Of a stretch of DNA of 64,000 nt, positions 1 through 8,814 are shown one piece after another. A program made the translations under genes and the position numbers. Under the pieces are notes generated by a model. The model saw only the letters and a list, made by a program, of their open reading frames with translations, did not search any database and had not been told where the DNA came from. Source of the stretch: Pseudodesulfovibrio profundus. GTDB taxonomy: Bacteria; Desulfobacterota; Desulfovibrionia; Desulfovibrionales; Desulfovibrionaceae. The stretch lies in NCBI RefSeq assembly GCF_900217235.1, contig NZ_LT907975.1, positions 4,067,001-4,131,000 of the forward strand. The letters are read 5' to 3'. Numbering within the stretch: the stretch's first letter is position 1; each line of letters starts with the position of its first letter.

Positions 1-1
1 C

Positions 2-280
2 AAGGGAACGTTCATTTTCCTTCTGCCTCCATCCAAGGAAGAGTTGATTCGACGTCTTACCAGCCGGGGAACTGACTCGGAAGAATCCATCAGCAAGCGT
101 CTGGCCAATGCCGAAGGGGAAATCGCTGAAGCCGGTTTCTTTGACTACTGGATCATCAATGATGATCTGGATAAGGCGTACGAAGAACTGCGTGCCGTTT
201 TCGTAGCTGGTGCATGCAAACCGGAACTGCGGACAGATGTGGAACAGATCATTAAGAAGGACTGGGGGATCGATGGCTGA
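2..280 (+). CDS. gmk: Guanylate kinase, C-terminal part (5' end outside window)
   Basis: Guanylate kinase phosphorylates GMP to GDP with ATP in the cytoplasm. Only the last 92 codons are present, running in frame from base 2. The C-terminal family signature is visible: a FIFLLPPS strand, then an RGTDSEE segment and an RLANAEGEI helix, ending with an acidic, lysine-rich tail. The stop overlaps the start of pyrF by 8 bases, so the two nucleotide genes are probably translationally coupled. The catalytic P-loop half lies upstream of the window. Confidence 0.93.
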   Translation, partial: KGTFIFLLPPSKEELIRRLTSRGTDSEESISKRLANAEGEIAEAGFFDYWIINDDLDKAYEELRAVFVAGACKPELRTDVEQIIKKDWGIDG

Positions 281-974
281 GCTTGTTCTTGCCCTTGACT
301 ACAAGGATGCCCGATCAGCACTGGCAATGGCGGATACTGTAACTGGTGTTGTCCCCTGGATGAAGGTTGGTCTTGAGTTGTTCACGGCAGAGGGACCGCT
401 GGTTGTTTCCGAGTTGAAAAAAAAGGGCTTTAACGTCTTTTTGGACTTGAAATTCTTTGATATTCCCAACACTGTGCAGGGTGCGATCCGCTCGGCTGCC
501 CGACTGGGGGTGGACATGGTTAACATCCATGCCTTGGGCGGAGAGCGTATGGGGGCAGCAGCCATGCAGGGGGCTCTCGAAGGCACTCCTGATGGCGGAA
601 CGCCACCCATTGTTCTGGCTGTCACCATGCTGACGTCCATGGCAGAAGGGGATTTGCCGGTGGATAATGCGCCGCCGCCGTCGGAGATGGCCCTTGACCT
701 TGCTGTAAAAGCCAAGCAATATGGCTTAAATGGGGTTGTCTGTTCCGCTTTGGAAGCGGAACGGATAAAGCAGGCTTGCGGTGATGCATTCATCTGTCTG
801 ACTCCTGGCATTCGTCTTGCGGACAGTGCCAAGGATGATCAGAGGAGAATTGTGACGCCCGCTCAGGCTGTAATAAACGGGTCGGATTATTTGGTGGTGG
901 GACGACCCATCACCGGTGCAGCATCGCCCAAAGAGGTGGCCTTGGCCATCATGGAGGAGATGCAGCGCGTATAA
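273..974 (+). CDS. pyrF: Orotidine 5'-phosphate decarboxylase
   Basis: PyrF converts OMP to UMP, the last step of de novo pyrimidine synthesis. The 233-residue protein is of normal length. It shows substrate-binding Lys31 and the catalytic FLDLKFFDIPNTV segment with Asp58, Lys60 and Asp63, plus a C-terminal PGIR and a VVGRPI phosphate-binding motif. The ATG at 273 is chosen over an upstream in-frame ATG because homologues begin with the ALD strand and this start gives the usual tight overlap (8 bases) with gmk. Confidence 0.96.
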   Translation: MAELVLALDYKDARSALAMADTVTGVVPWMKVGLELFTAEGPLVVSELKKKGFNVFLDLKFFDIPNTVQGAIRSAARLGVDMVNIHALGGERMGAAAMQGALEGTPDGGTPPIVLAVTMLTSMAEGDLPVDNAPPPSEMALDLAVKAKQYGLNGVVCSALEAERIKQACGDAFICLTPGIRLADSAKDDQRRIVTPAQAVINGSDYLVVGRPITGAASPKEVALAIMEEMQRV

Positions 975-985
975 CAGGGGTTACA

Positions 986-1819
986 ATGACGAATCAGAGC
1001 GGCAAGAAGCCGCAGGAAAAGGATATCGTCCGTGATGGTGCGGAGAAGATCAAAGGGGTCTTCTCCACACAGTCTGTTTCCAAAGTGGGTACAGGCACAA
1101 CGCAGCGTCGAACCATTCAGAAGACCTACTGGAGTGGTGAAGAACTGGCAGACGGACGTATTGAAATCCAACCCCTCAACCGCAACTACATCCCTTCCGG
1201 TCCGAAGCGGACCATTGATCGCGACGATTTTCTAGCCAAATACAGTCCAGAACCAGAATTCTACATGACCACCGTCTACCCGGCGATCAAGAAGGTGGAC
1301 GACTCCATTGTGCGTGGTGAAAAACATCGGGAGCGTGGGGCTGCCTACAGCGCCGAATTCGAGTTCAAGCAGGTCACAGCCGTCGATGAAGAGAATGTCC
1401 GAGCCAACTTCGGTTTGGGTCTGACGTATCTTGATCGAGGGGATCAGGTCAGAGCCAACGATATCTTTGAACGTATTGTCGGACTGGACGGAGCGTTTCA
1501 CTCGGAACACAAACATCTCTTCAATGACTTTGGTATCAACATGCGGAAAAATCGTATGTTTGATCAGGCGTTGAAATACTATCTCAGAGCGCAGGAGTTG
1601 GTGCGTGATGATGAGCACCTGTTCCACAACATTGCCCGTTGCTACTACGAGAAAGGGGATGTAGAAGAGTGCAAGAAGTATTTGAGAAAGAGTCTGGAGA
1701 TCAATCCGAATCTCAAGGAAAGCAAGATGTTCTGGGCGTTCCTCAAGAGCAAAGGCTTTGTTCGGGATAACGAGGATATCCAGGATGTTGCAGAGACTTC
1801 TGAAGCTGACTCGGAGTGA
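986..1819 (+). CDS. Tetratricopeptide-repeat protein, function unknown
   Basis: This 277-residue soluble protein has an N-terminal region of about 130 residues, basic and without recognisable domain, followed by TPR-like helices from about residue 115 to 255. Residues 197-221 carry a KYYL-x-A ... DDE-x-L ... R-x-YY repeat that closely resembles residues 201-225 of another TPR protein in this window (22827-23615). There is no signal peptide or membrane segment. It follows pyrF by 11 bases and precedes an HDOD gene by 53 bases, so a role as a scaffold in signalling is possible but is only an inference. Confidence 0.8.
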   Translation: MTNQSGKKPQEKDIVRDGAEKIKGVFSTQSVSKVGTGTTQRRTIQKTYWSGEELADGRIEIQPLNRNYIPSGPKRTIDRDDFLAKYSPEPEFYMTTVYPAIKKVDDSIVRGEKHRERGAAYSAEFEFKQVTAVDEENVRANFGLGLTYLDRGDQVRANDIFERIVGLDGAFHSEHKHLFNDFGINMRKNRMFDQALKYYLRAQELVRDDEHLFHNIARCYYEKGDVEECKKYLRKSLEINPNLKESKMFWAFLKSKGFVRDNEDIQDVAETSEADSE

Positions 1820-1872
1820 TTGTAGAAACGACACTTATTTGAATTTCAAGCCTGCGCCGACAAGGAGTTTTC

Positions 1873-2733
1873 ATGTACCAGGAGAAGATTAAGGACTTCC
1901 TCCGGGAGCTGTCGAATACTCGAGAAGATCTTCCTTTCTCTCCCGCTCTGCTGCAGCAATTGCACAGTCAGACCGGAGAAAATTCAAACGCCACGATGCA
2001 GCAGATCGGTGAAACCCTGAGTAAGGATCAGGGTGTGACGGCACGTATTCTCAGCCTGGCCAACTCATCATACTACGGGCTTCAGGCGGAAGTCGGCTCT
2101 GTGGAGCGGGCTGCTGCCGTTATTGGGCTGAATGAGATTCGTAATATCGTTTTGATGCTCGGGGTGCAGCGTCTTGCTGCCAAGTATCCGCTTCCTGACG
2201 ATTTCGTGCTGGCAGAATACTGGGAGCATCACTTTCTGGTGGGGACGGTTGCCAAAGAACTTTCCCGGTTGGTCGGTGTTGGCAACCCGCAGAATCTCTT
2301 TACAGCCGGGCTGCTGCATGACATCGGCAAACTCATTACTGCTATGTTCAGGCCAGATGACTGGCAGGCCATGGTCGAGCTGGCAGAGGATGAAGAAATA
2401 GTGGATTCTGAAGCCGAAGATCGCTACTGGGGCGTGGATCACGCTGTCATTGGCGCGCTTGTTTTAAAATCCTGGGATCTTCCAGATATGTTGGTGGAAC
2501 CGGTAAACTGGCATCATTCGCCGGAATTGGCGCCAGGGTACAGTAACGAAGCTACCATCATTTGCCTTGCCGACTATGCGGCCCATGCCGTTGCCGACCC
2601 CGAGGGACCCTACGCCGGTCGAGTGGAGCAGCTCTGTATTGATATGGAGCTGGACCTTGATGAAGTGATGGAAATCACGGATGAGCTGGCCGAGTCCGAC
2701 GAGGTCGAAGAGTTCGTTCAATTGCTCAATTAG
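1873..2733 (+). CDS. HDOD domain signalling protein
   Basis: The 286-residue protein consists of an HDOD domain (about residues 15-215): a PALLQQL start, an LSKDQGVTARILSLANSSYYG helix pair, and an AGLLHDIGKL segment that keeps an HD-like motif. HDOD proteins are regulatory, non-hydrolytic relatives of HD phosphohydrolases, often linked to second-messenger or motility control. The C-terminal 60 residues are acidic. The ATG has a good AAGGAG ribosome site. It lies between a TPR gene and recJ on the same strand. The partner or ligand cannot be told from sequence. Confidence 0.88.
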   Translation: MYQEKIKDFLRELSNTREDLPFSPALLQQLHSQTGENSNATMQQIGETLSKDQGVTARILSLANSSYYGLQAEVGSVERAAAVIGLNEIRNIVLMLGVQRLAAKYPLPDDFVLAEYWEHHFLVGTVAKELSRLVGVGNPQNLFTAGLLHDIGKLITAMFRPDDWQAMVELAEDEEIVDSEAEDRYWGVDHAVIGALVLKSWDLPDMLVEPVNWHHSPELAPGYSNEATIICLADYAAHAVADPEGPYAGRVEQLCIDMELDLDEVMEITDELAESDEVEEFVQLLN

Positions 2734-2748
2734 CCATAGGAAAAAATA

Positions 2749-4461
2749 TTGCCTTGTATATGGAAAGCGCGAGGGGAGAAGCCCTCGCCCGATGAAGCCG
2801 TGCGCATGGCGGAGGAACTGTCCGTTTCTCCGCTTATTGTTGATATCCTCATGAACAGGGGCTTGAGCTCTTTGCAGGAAATGGATCAATTTCTAAGTCC
2901 GGGCCTGCGGCATTTGGCTGACCCCAATGAAGTCCCGGGGTTGAAAGAGGCTGCTGAGATGTTGACTCAGGCGCTGGGCGAAGGGCGCAAATTGGCGGTC
3001 TGGGGTGACTATGATGTTGACGGAATCACCTCTACAGCGCTGGTATCGGATTTCTTTTCTGCTCGCTCCATCGATATTCTTCAGTATCTGCCCAATCGCA
3101 TGGAAGAAGGGTACGGTGTTAATGTTCAAGGGGTAGAGCGTCTGGCGCAAGATGGTGTCGGTGTGTTGCTGACAGTCGATTGCGGCATATCCGATCATGA
3201 AGCCGTGGCCCGTGCTCGTGAGCTGGGGATGACCGTCGTTGTCTCCGACCATCACCTTCCGGGCGACACTTTGCCGGATGCCCATGCGATCTGTAACCCG
3301 CGATTGAGCGAGGGTGGACCGTATGACGATCTGGCAGGTGTTGGCGTGGCATTCATGCTCATGGCCGCGCTGAACAAACTGCTGCCAGGTACACCTGCAG
3401 AAATTCGCGAGTTGCTTGATCTCGTGGCGCTGGGAACAGTCGCTGATGTGGTCAGCCTCAAGGGCATGAATCGAATTTTGGTTAAAAACGGACTGCTGGT
3501 GATCAAGGAAGCCAAGCGTCCCGGAATCGCTGCGCTCAAGGTGGTCAGCGAGTATGAACGCGATGCCGACCTCGGTGCCGGTCAGATTGGCTTCAATCTC
3601 GCACCAAGAATCAACGCTGCAGGCAGAATGGGTGACCCCGGAAAGGGGTTGAGTCTCCTGCTTGCCAAGTCCTTTGACGAAGCCATGCCGTTTGCTGAGG
3701 AGTTGAACGCCATCAACATGGAGCGTCGTCGTCAGGAGCAGGAAATAACCGAGGAAGCCTTTGCGCAGGCAGAGTCCATGCGCGACAAGGCCGGGTTGGT
3801 TCTGTTTGCGGAACATTGGCACCCGGGTATCATCGGTATTGTTGCTTCACGCGTTGTAGAAAAATACTACAGGCCCACATTGATCCTGTGCGCTACGGAA
3901 GATGGCACCCTCTACAAGGGGTCAGGAAGAAGTATTTCCGAATTTGATTTGCATGAGAGTCTTAAAGCTATCAGTCCGATTCTGAATGGATTCGGCGGGC
4001 ATAAACTGGCTGCTGGGTTGTCCATTCAGCCGGATCAACTGGACGCTCTTCGCGAGCAGTTCAATGACCATGTTGTCGAGAAACTGGGGCCTAAACCGCT
4101 GACGCCGACCTTGAAGCTGGATCGGGAGCTGCCCTTTGGTGAAATCACCCACACGTTGCTTTCCGAACTGGAAATGCTCCAGCCCTACGGCATGGGTAAC
4201 CCGGAGCCGGTTTTTGCCTCGGCCCCGGTAACAGTGGCTGAGCACAGAACGTTCGGCAGAGAGCGAGAGCATGTCAAATTGGTACTGGCCGACGATGTGA
4301 CCGGCGCCAGACTGCCGGGTAAGGCTTGGCGCATGGCAGACAAGCTCAAGCGTGATGTGCAGGGGAGGGTGATGCGATTCGCGTTCACTCCCAAGATAGA
4401 TCGCTTTCAGGGGGTGCCGCGTATTGATCTCAGAATACGTGATTGGGACGGTATCTTTTAA
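2749..4461 (+). CDS. recJ: Single-stranded-DNA-specific exonuclease RecJ
   Basis: RecJ degrades single-stranded DNA 5' to 3' in recombination and mismatch/base-excision repair. The 570-residue protein has the DHH-family metal motifs in order: WGDYDVDG (Asp87, Asp89, Asp91), VDCGISDHE (Asp144) and SDHH (166-169), then a DHHA1 RNA/DNA-binding region with a GGH motif and a C-terminal OB-like part. The start is a TTG 8 bases after AGG; the next residues include the Trp typical of RecJ N-termini. It is followed directly by a bidirectional terminator. Confidence 0.95.
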   Translation: MPCIWKARGEKPSPDEAVRMAEELSVSPLIVDILMNRGLSSLQEMDQFLSPGLRHLADPNEVPGLKEAAEMLTQALGEGRKLAVWGDYDVDGITSTALVSDFFSARSIDILQYLPNRMEEGYGVNVQGVERLAQDGVGVLLTVDCGISDHEAVARARELGMTVVVSDHHLPGDTLPDAHAICNPRLSEGGPYDDLAGVGVAFMLMAALNKLLPGTPAEIRELLDLVALGTVADVVSLKGMNRILVKNGLLVIKEAKRPGIAALKVVSEYERDADLGAGQIGFNLAPRINAAGRMGDPGKGLSLLLAKSFDEAMPFAEELNAINMERRRQEQEITEEAFAQAESMRDKAGLVLFAEHWHPGIIGIVASRVVEKYYRPTLILCATEDGTLYKGSGRSISEFDLHESLKAISPILNGFGGHKLAAGLSIQPDQLDALREQFNDHVVEKLGPKPLTPTLKLDRELPFGEITHTLLSELEMLQPYGMGNPEPVFASAPVTVAEHRTFGREREHVKLVLADDVTGARLPGKAWRMADKLKRDVQGRVMRFAFTPKIDRFQGVPRIDLRIRDWDGIF

Positions 4462-4467
4462 CGAAGT

Positions 4468-4500
4468 AAAAAAGGCTCAGTGTAATTAACTGAGCCTTTT
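4468..4500. terminator. Bidirectional intrinsic terminator between recJ and lipA
   Basis: An 11-bp perfect inverted repeat, AAAAGGCTCAG (4470-4480) and CTGAGCCTTTT (4490-4500), encloses a 9-base loop. Each strand ends in a T-run, so it can serve both the recJ transcript and the convergent lipA transcript. Confidence 0.92.
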
Positions 4501-4506
4501 CACTTA

Positions 4507-5388
4507 TTAGGACTTGGAGCCGACAAATTGTTCGGCGTTGTAGCTGGAGCGAACCAGCGGAGCGCTGAACATATGCTTCAGGCCGCGCTTGGTGCCTTCT
4601 TCAGCATATTTATCGAATTGCTCAGGTTCAACGTATCGTTTGACCATGGGATGATGCCGCGTTGGCTGCATGTATTGACCAATGGTGACGATGTCGCAGT
4701 TGATGGCAGCTAGGTCATCGAGAACAGGCATGATCTGCTCGTCTGTTTCGCCCAGTCCAACCATGATACCGGACTTCGTCGGGATGGTCGGTGCGATGCG
4801 TTTGGCGCGCTCCAAAAGCTCCAGACTCTGGCGGTAATTTGCCTGCGGTCTGATCTCGTCATAGAGATCGGGCACTATCTCCAGATTGTGGTTGAGCACA
4901 TCCGGCCCGGCATCGAGGACCGTTTTCAGCGCGTCTTCATCGCCCTGAAAATCCGGGATGAGTACTTCAATGGTGCACTCGGGCATGCGTTCATGGACAG
5001 CACGAATGGTGGCTGCAAAATGCGCTGAACCGCCGTCAGGCAGGTCGTCGCGAGTAACGGATGTGATAACGACATGCTTGAGTTCCAGCCGGTGTGCGGC
5101 CTCTGCCACGCGCTGCGGTTCATCCGAATCAAGCGGCAGTATGTCGCCGGGAGTGATGTTGCAGAAAGCGCAGTTGCGGCTGCATATGCGGCCCATGATG
5201 AGGAATGTCGCTACATTCTTGGAGAAACATTCCCACTTGTTGGGGCATTTCGCCGACTGACAGACCGTGTTGAGTTTCAGGTCCTTGATCAATCCTGAAG
5301 TACAGGAAAAGTTTTCGTCTTTTGGTAGCTTAACGCGGAGCCACGGCGGAATCCGCAAAGGCTTTTCTGAATTCTTGGATGAAGACAT
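4507..5388 (-). CDS. lipA: Lipoyl synthase (radical SAM)
   Basis: LipA inserts two sulfur atoms into protein-bound octanoate to make the lipoyl cofactor of 2-oxoacid dehydrogenases and the glycine cleavage H protein. The 293-residue protein has the PPWLRVKLP start motif, auxiliary cluster cysteines Cys43, Cys48 and Cys54, the radical SAM triad Cys69, Cys73 and Cys76, and the C-terminal RSSYNAEQ motif holding the serine cluster ligand. Its ATG lies 59 bases inside lipB, in another frame; a TTG ten codons in is an alternative start but would trim the region before the conserved motif. Confidence 0.96.
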   Translation of the reverse strand: MSSSKNSEKPLRIPPWLRVKLPKDENFSCTSGLIKDLKLNTVCQSAKCPNKWECFSKNVATFLIMGRICSRNCAFCNITPGDILPLDSDEPQRVAEAAHRLELKHVVITSVTRDDLPDGGSAHFAATIRAVHERMPECTIEVLIPDFQGDEDALKTVLDAGPDVLNHNLEIVPDLYDEIRPQANYRQSLELLERAKRIAPTIPTKSGIMVGLGETDEQIMPVLDDLAAINCDIVTIGQYMQPTRHHPMVKRYVEPEQFDKYAEEGTKRGLKHMFSAPLVRSSYNAEQFVGSKS

Positions 5389-5977
5389 CCTTGGCTTCCT
5401 TCATGTCTATATCGTTAGCGGATTCACGGGAAATGGACGTTGGCGTCGCTCCCTGAATGCCGCACAGCGTGATCATTTCAAACAGACTGATGTCCGGGCC
5501 GACGTTGAGTGCCAGGCCGTGGTATGTGACCCAGCGTTTGACACCGATGCCCATTGAGCATATTTTGCGCGACTCGTCCACCCAGACCCCCGGGTGCCCT
5601 TTGCGCCGCTTCGTTGATACGCCAAAATGAGCGCAGGTATTGATGACCGCTTCCTCCATGTCATGGAAGAATCGGCGCATGCCGCCCGGCCGTTTCTCCA
5701 CCCGCCAAATGGGGTAGGCAACCAGTTGACCGGGGAAATGACAGGTGATGTTCCCGCCCCGCGTGGTTTGGGCCAGCTCTATCCCTTGTGATTTGAGGAA
5801 GCCCTCATCCACGTGCAGGTTTTCGGCTCCGCCTTGACGGCCATACGTAATGACTTTCGGGTGTTCCAGAACAAAAAGGGTATTCTCCTCTTTGCCATCC
5901 AATACGTTGTTGAGAGTTTCAAGCTGTAGCTCAACGCCTTCATTATAAGGGATGAGCCCGAGGTCCAGAATGCGCAT
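5330..5977 (-). CDS. lipB: Lipoyl(octanoyl) transferase
   Basis: LipB moves octanoate from acyl carrier protein to the lipoyl domain lysine, feeding LipA. The 215-residue protein carries [19 protein letters not shown] (73-84), catalytic Lys147 (SMGIGVKRW) and catalytic Cys172 in an ITLCG context. The ATG at 5977 is used rather than an in-frame ATG 72 bases upstream, since homologues begin with this strand and the upstream version would run into the Rsm22 gene. The 3' end overlaps lipA by 59 bases, which suggests coupled translation. Confidence 0.95.
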   Translation of the reverse strand: MRILDLGLIPYNEGVELQLETLNNVLDGKEENTLFVLEHPKVITYGRQGGAENLHVDEGFLKSQGIELAQTTRGGNITCHFPGQLVAYPIWRVEKRPGGMRRFFHDMEEAVINTCAHFGVSTKRRKGHPGVWVDESRKICSMGIGVKRWVTYHGLALNVGPDISLFEMITLCGIQGATPTSISRESANDIDMKEAKDVFIQEFRKAFADSAVAPR

Positions 5978-5985
5978 CCGACTTG

Positions 5986-7098
5986 CTATCCTTTGTAGGG
6001 CAGTATGATTGCCTTTGACTTGAGATCGATCTTCGGTTTGGCGGGCCATTCAGGAGCAAAAAGCTGGCCTGGCTCAAGAGGGCGCTTGTTCCCGTAATCG
6101 ATAAGGGTAAGCCCCTTGTGCGAGCATGCATACTGTCCCATGCCGCCATGTAGTCTGAAGGGCTGGGAGATAACACGAACGCCACCCCATGCTTTGCTTC
6201 CTTTTCCTGAAAGGTAGAGGAAGTTCATGGAGACATTGTCCTTGTCCAGCTTCGACTCAGCGGAGAGGTCATGCAACCACTGCGGTGCACCTTTGACGGA
6301 GAAGTTGAAGTGGCACCACGGGCTGGATTGAGAGAGTGCAGGCATTGGGCACTCTTCAACGTGAGGGCATGGAGCAATGGGCTTGAACCCGTTGTCCATC
6401 ATCTGGCTGCGCATTTCGGCAATGACGCGACCCGTCAGACGCACGCCGGTCTCGATCAGCAGGACGCGCCCGGTGTCTTTGGCAGAATTGATAAGATGCT
6501 TGGTCAGCTTTTCTGCCTGCGGTCTGGCTACGCGACCGGACCAGTCAAGTTCGTTCAAGGCATTGGCAACGATGATCAAATCCGCTTTGCGGTTGATACG
6601 GTCGGTGAATGCGGCTTTGACGGTCTTGATTCTCCATGGGGAATCCTTTCCGGCAATCTGCTGGAAGATTTTGAGGCCGGTCTGCATCGCCTTGGGAGCG
6701 CGATCCATACAGGTGAAATTCAGCTTGCGTTCGCGCAGGTGAGGGCGTGACATCCACAAAGCGAGCACTGCGGTCAGTGGACCACTGCCGAGATCAACCA
6801 CATCGCCACCATCAGGAATATCCAGCTCCAGGCCGGAAAAGAGCCGTGACATGCGGAAAAGGTTCCAGGGCAGAAAATAGTGGAGGTAAGGCGACTGGAA
6901 TTTCGCCTCACTCATGTAATCCGTTTTGCGTTCGGAGCGCTCGCTGGTCAGTCCGCGGGACATGTCGCGTATGTCGTATTTCAGGTGCTCTCTGTGTCTG
7001 GCTTTCATGGGCCAGACTTTTTTGAGAACGCGAATGAAACGCTCCAGTTCGGCTTCGTTTTCTTCAGTCAGAAGTGGGAAAAGTTGTTCAGTCGACAT
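5986..7098 (-). CDS. Rsm22-family SAM-dependent methyltransferase with four-cysteine motif
   Basis: The 370-residue protein matches the Rsm22 (mitochondrial small-subunit rRNA methyltransferase-like) family. It has a SAM site [11 protein letters not shown] (100-110), an ANALNEL motif (179-184), and a cysteine set Cys244, Cys250, Cys262 and Cys325 with the typical CPHVEECPM and WCHF contexts. In METTL17/Rsm22 homologues such cysteines bind a 4Fe-4S cluster; here that is inferred from spacing. It likely acts on the ribosomal small subunit. It overlaps the upstream RACE-like gene by 11 bases and ends 8 bases before lipB, so all four genes look co-transcribed. Confidence 0.85.
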   Translation of the reverse strand: MSTEQLFPLLTEENEAELERFIRVLKKVWPMKARHREHLKYDIRDMSRGLTSERSERKTDYMSEAKFQSPYLHYFLPWNLFRMSRLFSGLELDIPDGGDVVDLGSGPLTAVLALWMSRPHLRERKLNFTCMDRAPKAMQTGLKIFQQIAGKDSPWRIKTVKAAFTDRINRKADLIIVANALNELDWSGRVARPQAEKLTKHLINSAKDTGRVLLIETGVRLTGRVIAEMRSQMMDNGFKPIAPCPHVEECPMPALSQSSPWCHFNFSVKGAPQWLHDLSAESKLDKDNVSMNFLYLSGKGSKAWGGVRVISQPFRLHGGMGQYACSHKGLTLIDYGNKRPLEPGQLFAPEWPAKPKIDLKSKAIILPYKG

Positions 7099-8650
7099 AT
7101 GTAAAACGCATCCTTTTCATGAATTGATCGCCAAAGCTTGCATCTGAGGCGAGATCCAGGGCGGTTATGGTTGTGGGGAGAGTCTCGGCAAATCGGCGCG
7201 CATCAGGGTCTGTAACGAGGATTTCTGATCCCTTGAGCGCGGTATTGCCCGCCTTGACGGTTCTGTTTTTACAGTTGGGAGGCAGGAAACCGATTGTTTC
7301 GAGATCGTTCAAGCTGACGTGCTCGCCCAATGCACCGGCTATGTAAATTGTTTTTAAAGCAGATGGTTTGAGTTGGGCCTCATGTAACAGGGCAGACATG
7401 GCGAGGTTGAATGCTGCTTTAACCTTGAGAATTTCTTCAATGTCTGACGCCGGAAGCATGAGTCCGTGATCCAGTGCAAAGGCTGGCTCTCCAATTTCTG
7501 TTGTTATCAGATCCTTGGCGAGTTTTGCAGCCAGTGGTGTGGTTCCTTGCCCGAACTGGCCGGAATCGTCAAGGATACCGTGGCGGATCAGGGTGGCAGT
7601 TAATGAAATATATCCCGTCCCAGTCATGCCGGTAGGGGGCGTGTGCGACTCGTCAAACAAGACCTTCTGTAATTCCTTGGGCGTCAAACGAAAGCCGGTT
7701 ACTGCTCCGGGGCCGGCTGTTCTGCCATGGGTCAGCCCGACTCCTTCCAATGCAGGCCCCATGGGAACCGATGCACAGAGCCGTTTGTCCGGGCCGAGTG
7801 CGAGAATGAATTCGCCATTGGTACCCAGATCGGCAAGGAGGAACGGGTACTCAACATCGGCGTCATACTCGATGGCAGTCAGCCCGGCGCTGAGATCAGC
7901 ACCAATGAATGGTGCCAACAGTGGCGCTATGTAAGCTGGGGGAAGATCAGCCCCGAGCTTTTTTTCTTCACCGCCGAAATAGGAAAGCGTGTAGGGGGCG
8001 CTGGCAAGGTCGTCCGGTTTTTTGCCCAGCAGAACGTATGTCATGGCGGAGTTGCCGGACACGGCCATGGACACGCACTTGCCCTGCATGTTGTGACTGG
8101 CAAGCCGGACCAGCTCTGTCAGACGATCAAGAATGAGCGCTCGAAGGATGAATCGGCCTTCAGCGTTTGCAGCAACAGCCAGTCGGGACATTATTTCGCT
8201 GCCAAGTCCCATTTGCGGGTTGAGTTCGTGGCCGGTGGCGACTGACTCATTTCCTATCAGAACGGACCAGTGTATGGATGTCGTGCCAAGATCAATGGCA
8301 AGGGAAAAGTCTCCGGTAGTCGTGGAGGTGGCTCGAATGGCTCGTTGACTGCGTGTTGGAGCGGGAAGTTCGATGTCGCACGACTCGGAGGGGTGAAGGC
8401 AGGAGAGTCGCCATCCCTGAACCAGAGCTTCTTCGCCGAGCTTCTTTTTTTCTTCCAGAACCGGCTCAGGCGGGTTTTCAGTGAAGCGGACCTTGCACAA
8501 TCCGCATTTCCCAAGGCCGGAGCAAAGAGCCACGCCATGCCATAACCTGCTCATAACGATGGTTTTGGCCAGGGTGTCCCCTTCGCGAGGTTCCAGGGCC
8601 AGCAGTGTCCCGTCATGTGTTTTGATACGTATGCTCACGATTCGCTCCAT
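7088..8650 (-). CDS. RACE-like 2Fe-2S ferredoxin/ASKHA (DUF4445) protein
   Basis: The 520-residue protein joins an N-terminal 2Fe-2S ferredoxin domain (Cys43, Cys49, Cys52, Cys84) to an ASKHA-type ATPase-like domain beginning near residue 115 with AIDLGTTS, and containing LADLGTNGE and IAGALGEH motifs. This layout is that of reductive activators of corrinoid proteins (RamA/RACo type), which use ATP to drive reduction of Co(II) to Co(I). No corrinoid methyltransferase gene is adjacent, so its target is unknown. The ATG at 8650 lacks a clear ribosome site; a GTG at 8638 preceded by GGAG is an equally good start. Confidence 0.85.
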   Translation of the reverse strand: MERIVSIRIKTHDGTLLALEPREGDTLAKTIVMSRLWHGVALCSGLGKCGLCKVRFTENPPEPVLEEKKKLGEEALVQGWRLSCLHPSESCDIELPAPTRSQRAIRATSTTTGDFSLAIDLGTTSIHWSVLIGNESVATGHELNPQMGLGSEIMSRLAVAANAEGRFILRALILDRLTELVRLASHNMQGKCVSMAVSGNSAMTYVLLGKKPDDLASAPYTLSYFGGEEKKLGADLPPAYIAPLLAPFIGADLSAGLTAIEYDADVEYPFLLADLGTNGEFILALGPDKRLCASVPMGPALEGVGLTHGRTAGPGAVTGFRLTPKELQKVLFDESHTPPTGMTGTGYISLTATLIRHGILDDSGQFGQGTTPLAAKLAKDLITTEIGEPAFALDHGLMLPASDIEEILKVKAAFNLAMSALLHEAQLKPSALKTIYIAGALGEHVSLNDLETIGFLPPNCKNRTVKAGNTALKGSEILVTDPDARRFAETLPTTITALDLASDASFGDQFMKRMRFTYVD

Positions 8651-8814
8651 GGTTGCGCGAAGAGTAGCCCATGGTCAGAGACCTGTAAACGGGCTTTTCC
8701 CGGCCCGCCAATGATTAGCTGGACCGTCGAACAAATACGGCGCAGGGTGTGAACTGCTGTCGCGGGCTTGACCCCGCACCTGTTGCGGTAATCAATCTTT
8801 GATCATGCTAACGA
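8651..8814 (-). other. Intergenic region with weak hairpins between cbiK and the RACE-like gene
   Basis: This 164-base gap holds a GCGGG/CCCGC hairpin (8762-8777) and, read on the minus strand, a CGGGC/GCCCG hairpin (8690-8707) followed by TTTA. The latter could be a weak terminator for the cobalamin operon. A TGCTAA/TTAGCA palindrome spans the cbiK stop (about 8806-8820). No convincing promoter for the downstream unit was recognised. Confidence 0.35.
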
